This document shows positions 46,622-59,200 of a stretch of 64,000 nt of DNA, piece by piece (position 1 is the stretch's first letter; every line of letters begins with the position of its first letter). The notes under the pieces were generated by a model that saw only the letters and a list, made by a program, of their open reading frames with translations, was not told where the DNA came from and did no database searches. The stretch is from assembly GCA_001414345.1 (NCBI GenBank), contig LLCB01000044.1, forward strand, positions 124,001 through 188,000, written 5' to 3'. A program made the translations under genes and the position numbers. The DNA comes from Hymenoscyphus infarciens. Taxonomy: Eukaryota > Ascomycota > Leotiomycetes > Helotiales > Helotiaceae.

Positions 46622-49417
46622 GGCGATGATTGAGGACTTGTGGTCCTCCTCTCTCCTCTAAATCTTGTTCTCCAACTGAGGCCAAATGTGTATCCAATGT
46701 TTTGATGATATTCGAAATCCAAAACTATGTTTCTTCGCCCGGGCGACGAGACCGACAGTCGAGGTAGGGGATAGATGTTATCGAGTTCGAGTCGATGCTA
46801 TAACTGGCGGTTCAACGTGCAAAGTATAATATTTGTAGGTATTTGGGTTCGGGTTGTGTGGGATGAGGTGGGTAGCCACTGCCAATTCTCTCGAGAGTCG
46901 GTCGCTGAGCAACACTTGCCGCTGGAAAACAGGAGCACAACAACGGCGGGCGGGCTTAACGAAAGGATGGATGTATTACAACGGATTAAGAAAGAACCGC
47001 AACAGAGCACCAGAACGAGTGAGGTGAATGTTTCCGGAGAGAGAGAGGAAATCGAAGGCGTGTAGAACCCAAAAAAAAATGGACGACACTCCCCAAAAGA
47101 TTGAATAGCGAGATGGTGGAGGATTGAGGTCGGAATGAATCGCTCGCTCGACTTGACGTGGTGGAATGTCCCAGGCTTGGAATTCTCAGCCCCCCTCCCC
47201 TGTTCCGTTGACTTGACTGACCTGTTCATTCACGGCCGCCGTAGTTAGCCGGAGCCCCTGAATTGACCTCTCTCATCGCCCATTGAGCTCATGATTCCAC
47301 CTGGATCCCTGGGGAGTGAGGTGTCATTGCCACCAATACGAACTGACCATGGCTGCTTTAAAGGGCTGTATTTGACTTCGCCACCCTTTCCTCTCTCTGC
47401 CACTTTCTTTTCTTATTCTCCCACCACTGCCACTGGCCAGCTTCCGCAGAGCCGGCTTCAGTCATCAAAGCGGCACGTCCCTCTCTAGTGCCGATTTATT
47501 TTTGGATCAATGCATAGGTAAACTTCTCCACTACTGTGAACCCTTTGCAAATGCTTAAGCACACATCCCGCTGCAACTTTTTTTTAAAATAAAAAAACTT
47601 GGACGAAGGTCTGTGTCAAAAAGTACATATTCAGCAGAGAGGCGAAGGAATTAACGTATGTGAGTGATTGCTCATGGAAGCCCAGAAGACGGGAGGATCG
47701 ACAAACAGCTTCAGATAAAATGAGCATGTCCCTGCATTTCTTTTTCATCTTGTAAAGTCAAACCCGAGGTCACCGTGGTAGATTTAAGGGGACTCCAGTT
47801 GTCCGCTGCTATACCCCGTATTGAGACGCGTCATGATCTCTCTAGAAGGTTTAGAAAGACTTCTCTTCAGATCGATCCACTTGAACGTTGAAGACTCGTT
47901 TAGCTTACAATATCATCAGGGAACTTGGTTTGAGCCCCCCGAAGGCCAAGAGAAGTGCATGATTGGAAAGATTGGCAGACGAAAACATCAAATCCAGGCC
48001 AGGTTTGCTGGATATAAAGCTTTTCCGTTTGATCATTGATGTGATGCGAATTACTTCTTTTTATTCCATTCTTTGTGCGCTGTACACCTCACAGACATTT
48101 ACATTGTGGCGGACTGACGAAAATCCACTTGCATGGCGTTAACGGCATTTGTAGCTTTGCATGAGAACCAATCCCAGGTTTCCAACACGAAGTGAGGAGT
48201 AGGTCCCTCTGTGTTGTGCAGCAGAACCGTCCGGATACATTTCATCGTGCAGTTGAAACCTTTCTCTGGTTGGTTCTCACGATACGGTGATGCTAGTACT
48301 ACTCGTTACCTACTGTATGTGTAAAGGGAGGCTGTGTCTTTGGCAATGGCCATTAAAAGCGGCAGTAGATAGTAAACTTCATTGTCTGAAAATGAATGCT
48401 TGCAATTATTCTAGAAACCTTGAAGAGCCTGAAGAACGCGAACTATTTACTGCCCCTTTAGTGCCCATCCCGAGATGATGGAGCATCTCTAGGTTTGTTG
48501 GTCCTCCACTCGTGTTGAAAATACGGCGAAAGGGGGGCGGCGGATACGAAGGCAAAAGCAGTGTTCGGCACGCCGGATGAGGCTCTGCAGGTGCTGGTAG
48601 TTGCACTCTAGAGTGGAGCTACAGGGTGAACTGGGTGAATAATTCCATCATTTTAAAGCACCCTAGAAACAGACCGTTTAAGTGTCAAAGAGTGCTCATA
48701 CGCGAGTGAGTTGAGTGAATAGGTTCCGAGGCGTGGTTTGAAGTCAACAAAAAGGGGCTGATGAGGCTTGTAGTCAACAGAATTAGCTGTAAAAACAGAT
48801 GCTTCTGATAGCAAGTATTTTTCCAACCCATCCGGACAGCGGATTGGATACGATTTAATAATTTTCACGTCAATAACTTCCATACTCCCCTTTAGTGGTG
48901 TGGAAAAAAAAGACATCCCGAAATAGAACGGGGTACGGCGACCTACAACCGATTCAGCCATAATTGCCCAAATCTCGCGACTGGTGACCCTTGCAACAAC
49001 ACACCTTTCTGCTTCTGCTCGGCGAGAAGTTGACGGCATCTGGATCTTCTCCTTCATCTTCATCTCACTCACTTCGAAGATCCTTTCTTCCACATTTGCA
49101 TCTTCATCTTTTTGGGTGCTGTGCTGTGTGTGCTGTGCTGACTGACAGCTTCGCTTCTTTTCCCCAACACTCGCTCTTGCCACAGGCGACACCTTCGTTC
49201 GCTTCCTGCACCACCTTTCTTTTCCCGCGAGCATTGGGGCCATTTCGTTACCCAGGAGACTCCTGAGTGCTAATCACAACACACGAGAACCTCGACTCGC
49301 TCCAACACCAACAGCCGTCTCAACAACACCAGCAAGCCCAATTTGGACAGTTGGATAAACACACCATACAGAGGGCTACACATCCTGCACCACGGGTTTC
49401 GACCCAGACATCCAAAC
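46622..49417. promoter_or_regulatory. Shared 2.8-kb divergent regulatory region of the two chitin synthases
   Basis: Separates the start codons of the head-to-head genes. Long pyrimidine-rich tracts at about 49020-49220 suggest the class V promoter and 5' UTR. The frame at 48653-49243 on the minus strand shows no domain. No individual operator can be named. Confidence 0.55.
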
Positions 49418-52400
49418 ATGGCCTCCAACAATCAAGGCGGAGGGGCTCACTCACAACCATCCCTTCCTGCCCTTCCTGCTCATCTTCAGTCTGATACGCA
49501 TCTCACAGCACACCTTGCCAGCCGATTCCACCTTTCTCTACCTACTGCACAACTCTCGTCCCACGCGTTAATATCACTTAATACATATGCTTCTTCAAGC
49601 AAAGGTCCTGGTGGAGGGAAGGAGGGATCCGCCATGGGCGGCGCGGAAGAGCTGGCAGAGAGAGCTTTCACCAGACTTGGTTCCCGTTCCGAGAATCAGG
49701 CCGTGGTCTTCCTGTGAGTTGCAAGCCATGGAAGACGAAATAAACCAAACTAACTTCTTTCCAGCGGAGAATCTGGTTCAGGCAAATCAACGATTCGATC
49801 CCACCTCCTCGCGGCCCTCCTCCACAAGCCAAAAACACCGCTCTCCACCAAATTGGAATATGCAGCATATGTTTTTGACACATTGACAACCACCAAGACT
49901 GCTACAACCCCTACGGCGTCAAAAGCCGGTCTCTTCTTCGAACTTCAGTATGATACGACATCGAGCGTTCACCCAACCCTGATTGGAGGAAAACTTTTGG
50001 ATCACAGACTGGAACGAAGCAGAGTTGCGTCTGTACCAACAGGAGAGCGGAGTTTCCACGTTCTTTACTATCTTTTGGCAGGAACTAGCCCGGCAGAAAA
50101 GAGCCATCTCGGTCTTGAAAATACAGCAGCTTTTGTAGCCACCCCTGGGCAGAATATCAGACAATCTGGATCCGCTCATCAGACAAGATGGCGATATCTT
50201 GGCCACCCAACCCAGATGAAAGTGGGTATAAACGACGCCGAGGGTTTCCAGAAGTTCAAGACTGCTTTAAGAAAATTGGAATTCCCTAGGAGCGACATTG
50301 CCGAGATTTGCCAGGTGTTGGCCAGTATTCTACACATCGGTCAACTTGAATTTGAGACCACATCAGATACCACCACGACAGGGGACGATAGTGGTGGCTT
50401 TTCTCACGAAGGTGCTCAAATGGTCACCGCCGTCAGCAACAAAGATGTCTTGGGTATGATTGCTGCATTTTTGGGAGTAGGAGCCGCAGATTTGCAAACG
50501 ACTTTGGGTTACAAGACTAAGATCCTTCAACGTGAGCGTGTCACGGTCATGCTCGACCCCCGAGGTGCCAGAAGCAATGCGGACGAGCTTGCCCGGACTT
50601 TGTATTCTCTGCTTGTGGCATATGTTGTTGAAAGTATCAACCAAAGAGTTTGTGCAGTGGAAGAGAGTGTTGCAAACACAATTTCAATCATCGATTTCCC
50701 CGGATTTTCGCAGCAACGCTCCACGGATTCCACACTAGATCAGCTCCTGAACAATGCGGCCACGGAATCCCTCTACAATTTCACCTTGCAGAGTTTCTTT
50801 GAGGCTAAGGCGGAGATGCTTGAGAGCGAAGAAGTCAATGTAGCGGCCACTAGTTACTTTGACAATTCAGACGCTGTCAAGGGACTTCTCAAGCACGGCA
50901 ATGGGCTGCTCAGCATCCTCGATGACCAAACCAAACGAAGTCGAACTGATGCCCAACTTCTCGAGAGTCTTCGAAAGCGATTTGAGGGAAAGAACCCCGC
51001 GATAGCTGTAGGCAGCTCAACGGCGAGACTTCCTGGTAGCAATTTTGCAACTCACAACGCATCCGCTTCTTTTGCTGTCAAACATTTTGCCGGAGAGGTG
51101 GATTATCTCGTCGCTGGACTCGTAGAGGAAAACGGTGAAGTGATTTCGGGTGATCTTATGAATCTCATCGCTTCTACCAAGAGTAACTTCGTTGGGCAAC
51201 TTTTCGGACAGGAAGCTCTACAAACTATGGTACATCCCCAAGAAAAAACCACCATTATGCAAGCACAAGTCAGCTCCAAACCCTTACGCAAGCCTAGTGT
51301 CATGCGTAGGAAGGGCGACCGCCCAAACAGATTTGGGACACAAAAAAAGAGCAACCAGCAACTTTTCGGGGATTCAAACGAAGATGTCACAGAAATTATC
51401 GAACCCGACAATGGACGAAGAGGCCGCAATCTTGACCAAGGAGCTGCAGCACAATTTCTCTCATCACTAGACAATGTCACCAAATCTCTTACTGCGCCAA
51501 ATACCAACCCCTATTTTGTTTTCTGTCTCAAGCCTAATGATCGAAGAATCGCCAATCAATTCGACAGCAAATGTGTGCGGACTCAAATTCAAACCTTTGG
51601 TATCGCAGAAATCAGTCAACGATTACGTAACGCGGATTTCAGTCTCTTTCTTCCGTTTGGGGAGTTCTTAGGCCTTGCAGATGCCGATATCGCCTTGATT
51701 GGTAGCGAGCAACAAAAGGCTCAGATGGCAGTGGAAGAGAAAAGATGGCCTCAGAATGAAGCTAGAGTTGGTGCCACTGGGGTCTTTTTGAGTGAAAGAT
51801 GCTGGTCGGAGATTGCCAAGTTGGGTGAAAGAGGCTTCATCGCAGGCCGATACCCTACCACTTCGGAAGACGGAGGCGATGGAATGCTTACTCCTGATCC
51901 GAATGGCACTTATGGCACTTCCAAAGATCGCCTGCTTCCCTCACCAACAGGTCTCACGCCTTCTCCTGGTGCTTATATTTATGGGTCCGACAAGAAGTCT
52001 GGTTACTTTGGTAGCCCAGATGTCGACACACGATCCGAAGCCGGAGTGTCCGCTCTCGGTCAAGGAGACATGTTCCGAAATCTTGATACCAGAGAGCAAA
52101 TGGCCGAAAAGGGCAACGAGAAAACCATGGTTGAAGTCGAAGAGGTCAAAACAAGTGCAAGCCGAAAGAGATGGGTTGCCATGACTTGGATGATGACCTG
52201 GTTCATACCTGACTTCCTCATCAAACATGTCGGTAAAATGCCCCGGAAGGATGTACGACAAGCCTGGCGAGAGAAGTTGGCCATCAACATGATGATTTGG
52301 CAGGCTTGTCTATTCTCTACCTTCTTCATTGTCGTCTTTCCAATGCTTATCTGTCCAACACAACATGTTTACAGTGCGGCTGAATTGTCATCAAAGAACG

Positions 52401-55192
52401 GCAAAGACGGAAACTCGGCCTATGTCAGTGTCCGAGGCACCGTCTTCGATCTAGGTGCCTTCCAACCCGTACATTACCCATCAATTGTTCCTTCGAAATC
52501 CATTTTGGCTTATGCTGGTTTGGATGCAACATCACTGTTCCCTGTACAGGTTTCTGCTCTTTGCAATGGCGTAGACGGCACCGTCAACCCCCAGGTCTCC
52601 CTCGATTATTCAAGCACCAATACATCTGGGTCCGCTGATGTGGTCAACACTGCCACTGATCTCAACTGGAAATATCATGACTTCAGAGCCTGGAAAACAG
52701 ACGCCCGAAAAGATTGGTGGTTTGAGCAGTACACAATGTTAAAGGCAAACTACAAAAAGGGCAACATTGGTTACACGCCTGAATACGTCAAGACTCTAAG
52801 CAAGAAACAAAACTACATTGCCATCATGAACGGCAGAGTCTACGATTTTACCAAATATCTCGCTGGTGGTCGACGAGTCAATCCTATGGAGGGCGGCGAT
52901 GGCTCAGTTCCTACGGGAATCAACACCGATTTTATGGACACCCAGGTCGTTCAGTTGTTCCAAATCAGAGCCGGTCAAGACGTCACCAAGTACTGGTTGG
53001 CTTTGGATATTAGCGAAGACCTTCGTTCTCGTATGTTGGTTTGTCTCGAGAACTTGTTTTACGTTGGTGATGTTGACACCAGAAACTCTGCCAAGTGCAA
53101 GTTCTCTGAGTACCTTCTACTTGGCATCTCTATCGTTCTTTTCAGTATCATCGGATTCAAGTTTATGGCAGCCCTTCAATTTGGCGGTAAAAATGTGCCA
53201 GAAAATCTCGACAAGTTCGTCATCTGCCAAGTTCCTGTTTACACAGAAGACGAGGATTCCGTTCGACGTGCCTTGGATTCCGCCGCACGTATGAAGTATG
53301 ATGACAAGCGCAAACTCATCGTCGTTATTTGTGATGGTATGATTATTGGTCAAGGAAACGATAAGCCAACACCTCGTATCGTGCTCGACATTTTAGGCGT
53401 CTCTGAAACTGTTGATCCTGAACCGTTGAGCTTTGAGTCCTTGGGCGAAGGTATGAAGCAACACAATATGGGCAAGGTTTATTCTGGTCTTTACGAGGTG
53501 CAGGGTCACATTGTGCCCTTCATGGTTGTCGTCAAAGTAGGAAAGCCTTCTGAAGTCTCACGTCCTGGCAACAGAGGAAAACGTGACTCTCAAATGGTTT
53601 TGATGAGATTCCTCAACCGAGTTCACTACAACGCAGCTATGAGCCCTATGGAATTGGAAATGTACCACCAGATCCGTAACATTATCGGCGTTAACCCAAC
53701 CTTTTACGAATTCATGATTTGTATCGATGCCGACACTGTTGTTGCGCCAGATTCAGCCGCTCGAATGGTGTCCGCCTTCTTGGATGATACCCGACTTATT
53801 GGTGTGTGCGGTGAGACTTCTCTTTCGAATTCCAAGTCATCTTATGTTACTATGATCCAAGTCTACGAATACTATATCTCTCACAATCTCGCCAAAGCTT
53901 TCGAGAGTTTGTTCGGCAGTGTTACTTGTCTTCCAGGTTGTTTTACCATGTACCGTGTCCGAGCTGCTGAATCCGGAAAGCCACTCTTCGTCAGCCGAGA
54001 AGTGGTAGAGGCCTACTCAACCATCCGTGTCGACTCCCTCCACATGAAGAATTTACTCCACTTGGGTGAGGATCGATACCTCACTACTTTACTCCTGAAG
54101 AATCACTCCAAGTACAAGACAAAGTATCTCTTCAACGCTCATGCCTGGACTATTGCTCCTGATACCTGGGCTATTTTCTTGTCCCAACGTCGTCGTTGGA
54201 TCAACTCGACTGTTCACAATCTCATGGAACTCATCCCATTGCAACAACTTTGTGGATTCTGTTGTTTTAGTATGCGCTTCGTCGTCTTTATCGACTTGCT
54301 CTCTACACTGGTTCAACCCATTACTGTTGTCTACATCGGCTATCTGATATACCAGGTCATCGCTCATCCTGCCGCTATTCCTGTTCTTGCCTTTGTCATG
54401 CTCGGTGCCATTTATGGATTGCAAGCCGTTATTTTCATCCTCCGCCGAAAGTGGGAGATGATTGGTTGGATGATTCTGTATATCCTTGCTATCCCAGTCT
54501 TCTCTTTCGCTCTCCCACTCTACAGTTTTTGGCACATGGACGATTTCTCTTGGGGTAACACTCGTGTCGTCACTGGTGAAAAGGGTAAGAAGATTGTCAT
54601 CACCGATGAAGGCAAATTCGACCCATCTTCCATCCCAACCAAGAAGTGGGAAGAATACCAAGCAGAGTTGTGGGAGGCACAAACTGCACGCGATGATCGA
54701 TCTGAGGTTTCCGGCTACTCATATGGTACTAAGCACCCTGCTGCCATGTCGGAATATGGATTCCCAGGTGCGCCAATGTCCCAAATGGGAGGCTATTATC
54801 CCAACGACAACAAGAGCGCACATCTTTACAACTCGCAATCTCGCATGTCACTGGCACATTCTGATGCTGCGGGCGATCACCGAAGCTTGTATGGCGGTAG
54901 CCAGTACGCTGGAGCGCAGGACCTCGAGCTTTCGAACCTGGCTGGTCTCCCTAGTGATGATTCGATTTTGGCCGAGATTCGAGAGATTCTTAAGACGGCG
55001 GATTTGATGACGGTCACGAAGAAGAGTATCAAGGTTGAGTTGGAGAAGCGATTTGGTGTTGCTCTTGATGCCAGGAGGGCTTATATCAATTCTGGTATGT
55101 TTATTTTACCCTCTCCATCCTTTTTTTATTTGGATTCTTTGCTAACGTGTTGATTTCTAGCTACTGAGGCTCTCCTTTCTGGTGCGTTGTAA
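49418..55192 (+). CDS. csmA: Class V (csmA-type) chitin synthase with myosin motor domain
   Basis: Model: exons 49418-49713, 49765-55094 and 55161-55192; introns of 51 and 66 nt (the latter with a GCTAAC branch site); 1885 residues. The intron-1 junction reconstitutes the P-loop GESGSGKST (residues 100-108). A switch-II-like IIDFPGFSQ and the [15 protein letters not shown] loop mark a fuller myosin motor than in the neighbour. Then come transmembrane helices, a cytochrome-b5-like region ([14 protein letters not shown]), and the catalytic core: CIDADTVV (D1420, D1422), [25 protein letters not shown] (E1534) and QRRRW (Q1573-W1577). A C-terminal DEK-like domain ([20 protein letters not shown]) ends [10 protein letters not shown] through exon 3. 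Class V enzymes are needed for hyphal tip wall integrity, and in several pathogens for virulence. Confidence 0.95.
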
Positions 55193-55988
55193 GGATCTTA
55201 GAATGTTTCGGGGGCATTTTTTGGAGGGGAGGGCAAAAATGCATTTATGGAGTTGCTTATTGAAATTTGTTTTATTGAGGGTTTGGATTGTAGCAATAGT
55301 GAATGAACGCGTGGGAAAGGTATTAAAGGAAACTGTTTTTTCATGACTTCTTTTGGGCGTATTGGATTTGCAATTAAAGGTGGTCATGCGCGGAGAGAGA
55401 CAGAAGATAATAATACTACTACTATTTATGTTTAAGTATGTTTGACATTGTCGTGGTTTTGCTTGAACTCATGAGCTCTTTGGATCACTCTTTTTCCACA
55501 TTTCAAATGCTTCCATGCCAGGGTCCAGGTTGTCGTCGTGTTTCGGCCCACCCGATGGGCAAACCCCCTGAGCATATCGGGAAGAGCGTCGGGAGTTGTT
55601 GCGTTTCGCGGCCCGCCACTTGTGTCTGTCCATTTGTTGGGGGGAGATTTCTTTTCATCAATCCCAAACCGTGGTGGCGGGAAGAAGCTTCGGGATGGGA
55701 TGGATTTTTTCTCCGTAATGAATTTGATCTTCGGGATTGGTGGGAAGGGGAAATAAGGACTACGAAACTGGCTGGGGTATTGGGAGGGTTCTGGATGTTG
55801 GATAGATTACCAGGTAGGGTGGTAATTTTAGGGGATGGGGTTGGATAGTGATATAAGAGAGGAAGTACGGTTGGGAAGGTATCAAGCTTTTTTTTTACTC
55901 TTTCACTCAATCCCACAATTCCCGATCACCTTACGAACCACAAAGAAAACAAAAAAAAAAAACAAAAAAAGGGACCGTAGAAGAAAAC
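55193..55988. other. Intergenic spacer / promoter of secreted protein gene
   Basis: Contains the class V 3' flank and, at 55895-55975, a C/T then A-rich stretch just before the next ATG. The 136-residue frame at 55438-55848 lacks recognisable features and is not called. Confidence 0.5.
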
Positions 55989-56768
55989 ATGATCTGCACT
56001 TCTTGGGTTATGATGGTGCTTGCCGCCTCGGCGACCATGGTGGGAGCTACGTTGAACCCGGCGACTTCAAATACCAAGGGCAAATGTCCTAGTGTTTATA
56101 ATTGCTCTGGTGCGTCTTTTCTCTTCCCCTTCCCTCCCTCTCCCCTTTTTTTTTCGTGTATCCCTCCATCAATTATCGCTTCTCTCCCCGGTCCTCTCCA
56201 CCTGCTCACCCCCCCCCCCTTCTTTTTCTCTCTCTTCCTCTAACACGAAAAAATAGCTGCAAAAACTTCAAAAGCCATCCAAGCCGCAGAATGCTCCCAC
56301 AACACACGCACCTCCTCCACGCAGACCTTTGCCGTTTTCGTGCAGGATCACCAGTATGATGGCAATAACGGGTCTCCGTATGGCAGTTGTACGGCGTATA
56401 CTTGTGCTAGTCCTACGAGCTCGCAGATGGTTGCTAATAGTGATTGTTGGACTTTTTTTTGGAGGTGAGTTTTTTTTTGTGATTCTTATTTTTTTTGGAT
56501 TTAGGAAAGGAGGGTGGGGGAATGGGGTGAAAGGGGGTGGGGTGATGGAGGGGGGGGATGAGGGGATGCGACTCTCGACTCCCCCGGGGCTTACAGAAGG
56601 AAGGATGGGAACGGGATGGGATGACAGGAATTGGCTAATAATTTAAATAGTGGAACTGGAGAAAGTACTGGGTATGGAACGACTTGTATCAAGAGTCCTG
56701 ATGATGGGACTTGTGGGTGTGAGAATTCGGATGGGACGTTTGTTTACGGGGGGACTAGCTGTGTTTGA
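55989..56768 (+). CDS. Small secreted cysteine-rich protein (effector-like), unknown function
   Basis: Model: exons 55989-56109, 56257-56464 and 56651-56768, with introns of 147 and 186 nt; 148 residues. A hydrophobic signal peptide (MICTSWVMMVLAASATMVGA, cleavage near residue 20) is followed by about 128 residues with ten cysteines (KGKC, YNC, AEC, GSC, YTC, SDC, TTC, GTC, GC, TSC), enough for five disulfides, and no transmembrane helix. Frames stay open across both junctions (donors GTGCGT and GTGAGT). Both introns are long and contain C or G homopolymer runs. I do not recognise a named family. It lies 220 bp before A+T-rich DNA begins. A wall-associated or host-interaction role is inference only. 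Confidence 0.75.
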
Positions 56769-57473
56769 GTGTTGAACGAAAAGAGCTGGGTGGTTGACGG
56801 TGGTCTTGGTGGGTTATGGTGAAACTTGGAGTAAAATTCTCTCTATGTATATACATTTTTGATTTCTTTTTGCGACGGGGTTGACATACTGGGTTGTTTA
56901 TATTTTTAAAGATGTGAATTGGTCTTTGCTTGCCTGGGTTTTTCTTTTCCTTGGTTCTTGAACTTATCCCTAAACATAAATTCACTTACTAGAAAATAAC
57001 AACTTACCCCTGAACAGACTTGAGCAGCGATACGATATTTATTATAAATTTCACGATATATGTTCTCTGATATTATCGGTGATATCTTATTTGATACGAC
57101 AAATATCGTTAGAAAAGTAACGATAATTGATAAATAAACATTGGATTTCTAACGCTAGTACACTATAAATATCAGATAACCTAGGTTAATAATTTAAAGG
57201 TTATTTTCTTAAACTAAGAGTTACTTTTTACTTCTTAATCTTAGAGCCTGTTTAGCTCGTATATATCTAGGATATATACTACTAAAAATTATAAGGTAAT
57301 ATAAATTATATATATACTAATTCTATATATATACTAGTATTTAGTATATATATTTAAAAGTGATATAAATCCCTAGTTTAATCTTATATAACTTAGTATA
57401 TATATAAATAAGATATATACTACTAAAAAAAGATTTAGACTTCTAGAGATATAAATCTTTAAAAGTTCATATA
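56769..57473. other. 3' flank grading into A+T-rich RIP DNA
   Basis: The transition occurs at about 56985-57060, where a TATCG-rich stretch (repeated CGATATNT words, 57030-57130) precedes typical stop-dense RIP sequence. No gene was seen. Confidence 0.5.
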
Positions 57474-57830
57474 TATAATAGCACAAAATACATATAACTA
57501 TAGTAGAGGCAGGTGAGAGTATATATAGTAGAATGACGTATATAGATACTAGGCACTAATATAGAAGAAAATAATAACTATCTCTCTTCTATACTAAATA
57601 TAAACGTCTATATATAAGAGTTTAGAAGCTTCTAAGTTCTAATAATAATAATAACCAAGCCTTATTTAATATAGCTAATACTAAATAATAAGAGCTAAAA
57701 AGCTAAATATATAACCTCTAATTCTTTAGAAAGCTAAATATATAATATCTAAACCTTAATCCTTTCTATATATAAATATCGAATATTAATACCTTTAGCA
57801 CTTTACTTATATAAGTATCTATTAGTGTAA
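57474..57830 (-). repeat. Truncated LTR-A fragment
   Basis: Starts TATAATAGCACAAAA and aligns with 8549-8900 and 13465-13815. The match stops near 57822-57830, directly before the TGTAACTAG that may begin the copia LTR, which suggests the copia element truncated it. Confidence 0.65.
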
Positions 57831-58749
57831 CTAGGTCACAAATAGGGTCTTCCTATCTCTCTTTAAGAGATTAAAAGATAACGTAAAAAGTAGTTGTTTA
57901 TTTATACGTGTCTATCTATAAGTATAAAGGTCTAAGTATAAATAAGCCTTATTCTACTACCTAATTAGGTAACTAGAACTAATATATTTACTCTATAATT
58001 GTTTTAATACTAAGATAACTTAGAAGTAAGATATATTAGTAAAAACTATTAAAAATATAATTAAAAGAGATTAATAAAATCTACTAATAAGAGCTCTCTA
58101 TTCCGTCTATCTAGCTAATTAGAATACTCTACTCTACTTATCTATTCTTACTTATTAGTCTATATTTCTTATATACCTATCTTCTCTATATTTTACCTAT
58201 TCTATTACTTTTATCTTTAATCTATTAGTATTAATAAGATCCTTTAAAGCGTTATAAGGCTTAGATTTAGTTATAGTATCTATAAGATTACTTATACTAT
58301 TAATCTATTTAATATTATAGATCTCTTAACGTTTATATACTTATTAAAGTCCTATAATATCGATTATTAGTCTCTTTTCCTTAGTAGTACTAAGTCTTAT
58401 AAGATAGTTATAAATTAACTTAGAATTAGTATAAATTATAAGTAGAACTAATTAATTAAGAATAAGCTTAATTATTAATTTAATAGTATTAGTAATATTA
58501 AATCTTCTACTTAAAGCATATAACTTAAAGGCTAAAATACTATAAGTAACTCTCTTATACTTTATAGATAACTAGTATAAGATATTAGCTTTATTATCTT
58601 TATCTACTAATATAAGAATATATCTAATTTATAAAGTATAATCCTTATTATTAGTAAAAGAGGAATTAGTAAATAGAATTAATTTAAGACTTTCCTAATT
58701 TAATTCTATATAGATAAGTCCTTTATTAGGATTATTAATTTACTATTAA

Positions 58750-59200
58750 AGTCTCTTATTAAGAGTGTTAATATCTTCCTTTTAAGAGTTAACTATTTAA
58801 GTAGTAGTTGATAAATTAAAAGTAGCTTCTAGTTATAATACTATAGCTATATAGGCTTCGTAAGCACGTTATATAATATATTACTCTTTTATAAAAGCTT
58901 TTAATTAAATCGTATTATAAGAGCTTTTAAGATTAGTAGGCTTAATACTTATTAATTTAATATTCTTAGAATAATCCTAAGTAAGTATAATCTTAGGATT
59001 AAGCGAGTCTAAGAAATTAATTATAATTTTACCTCTATTAAATTTAAGTAGATAGTTCTTAGTTAATTCCTTATAGTTCTTAGTAGCGAATTTAGCTTCT
59101 TTAAGCTTTAATTCCTTATTATTAGTAAATCCTTTATTAGTAAGAATAAGAGTATCGTTGGTTTAAAGACCTATAACGCTAAAGTATTATTCCTTATTAA
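58750..59200 (-). pseudogene. Ty1/copia RT-RNase H relic
   Basis: The minus strand near 59105-59200 reads FSVIGL, a stop, then TNDTLILTNKGF. This resembles the G-x-x-G-L-Q-T-D-D-T-L stretch of fungal copia polyproteins. Near 58820-58900, RAYEAYIAIVL, a stop and LEATFNLS resemble the following RNase H-connection region. In-frame stops fall at glutamine codon positions. Confidence 0.55.

Noticed and set aside
55438..55848. 136-residue frame between csmA and the cysteine-rich protein
   Set aside because: No signal peptide, domain or intron support; overlaps another long frame on the opposite strand, as expected for G/C-biased spacer DNA.
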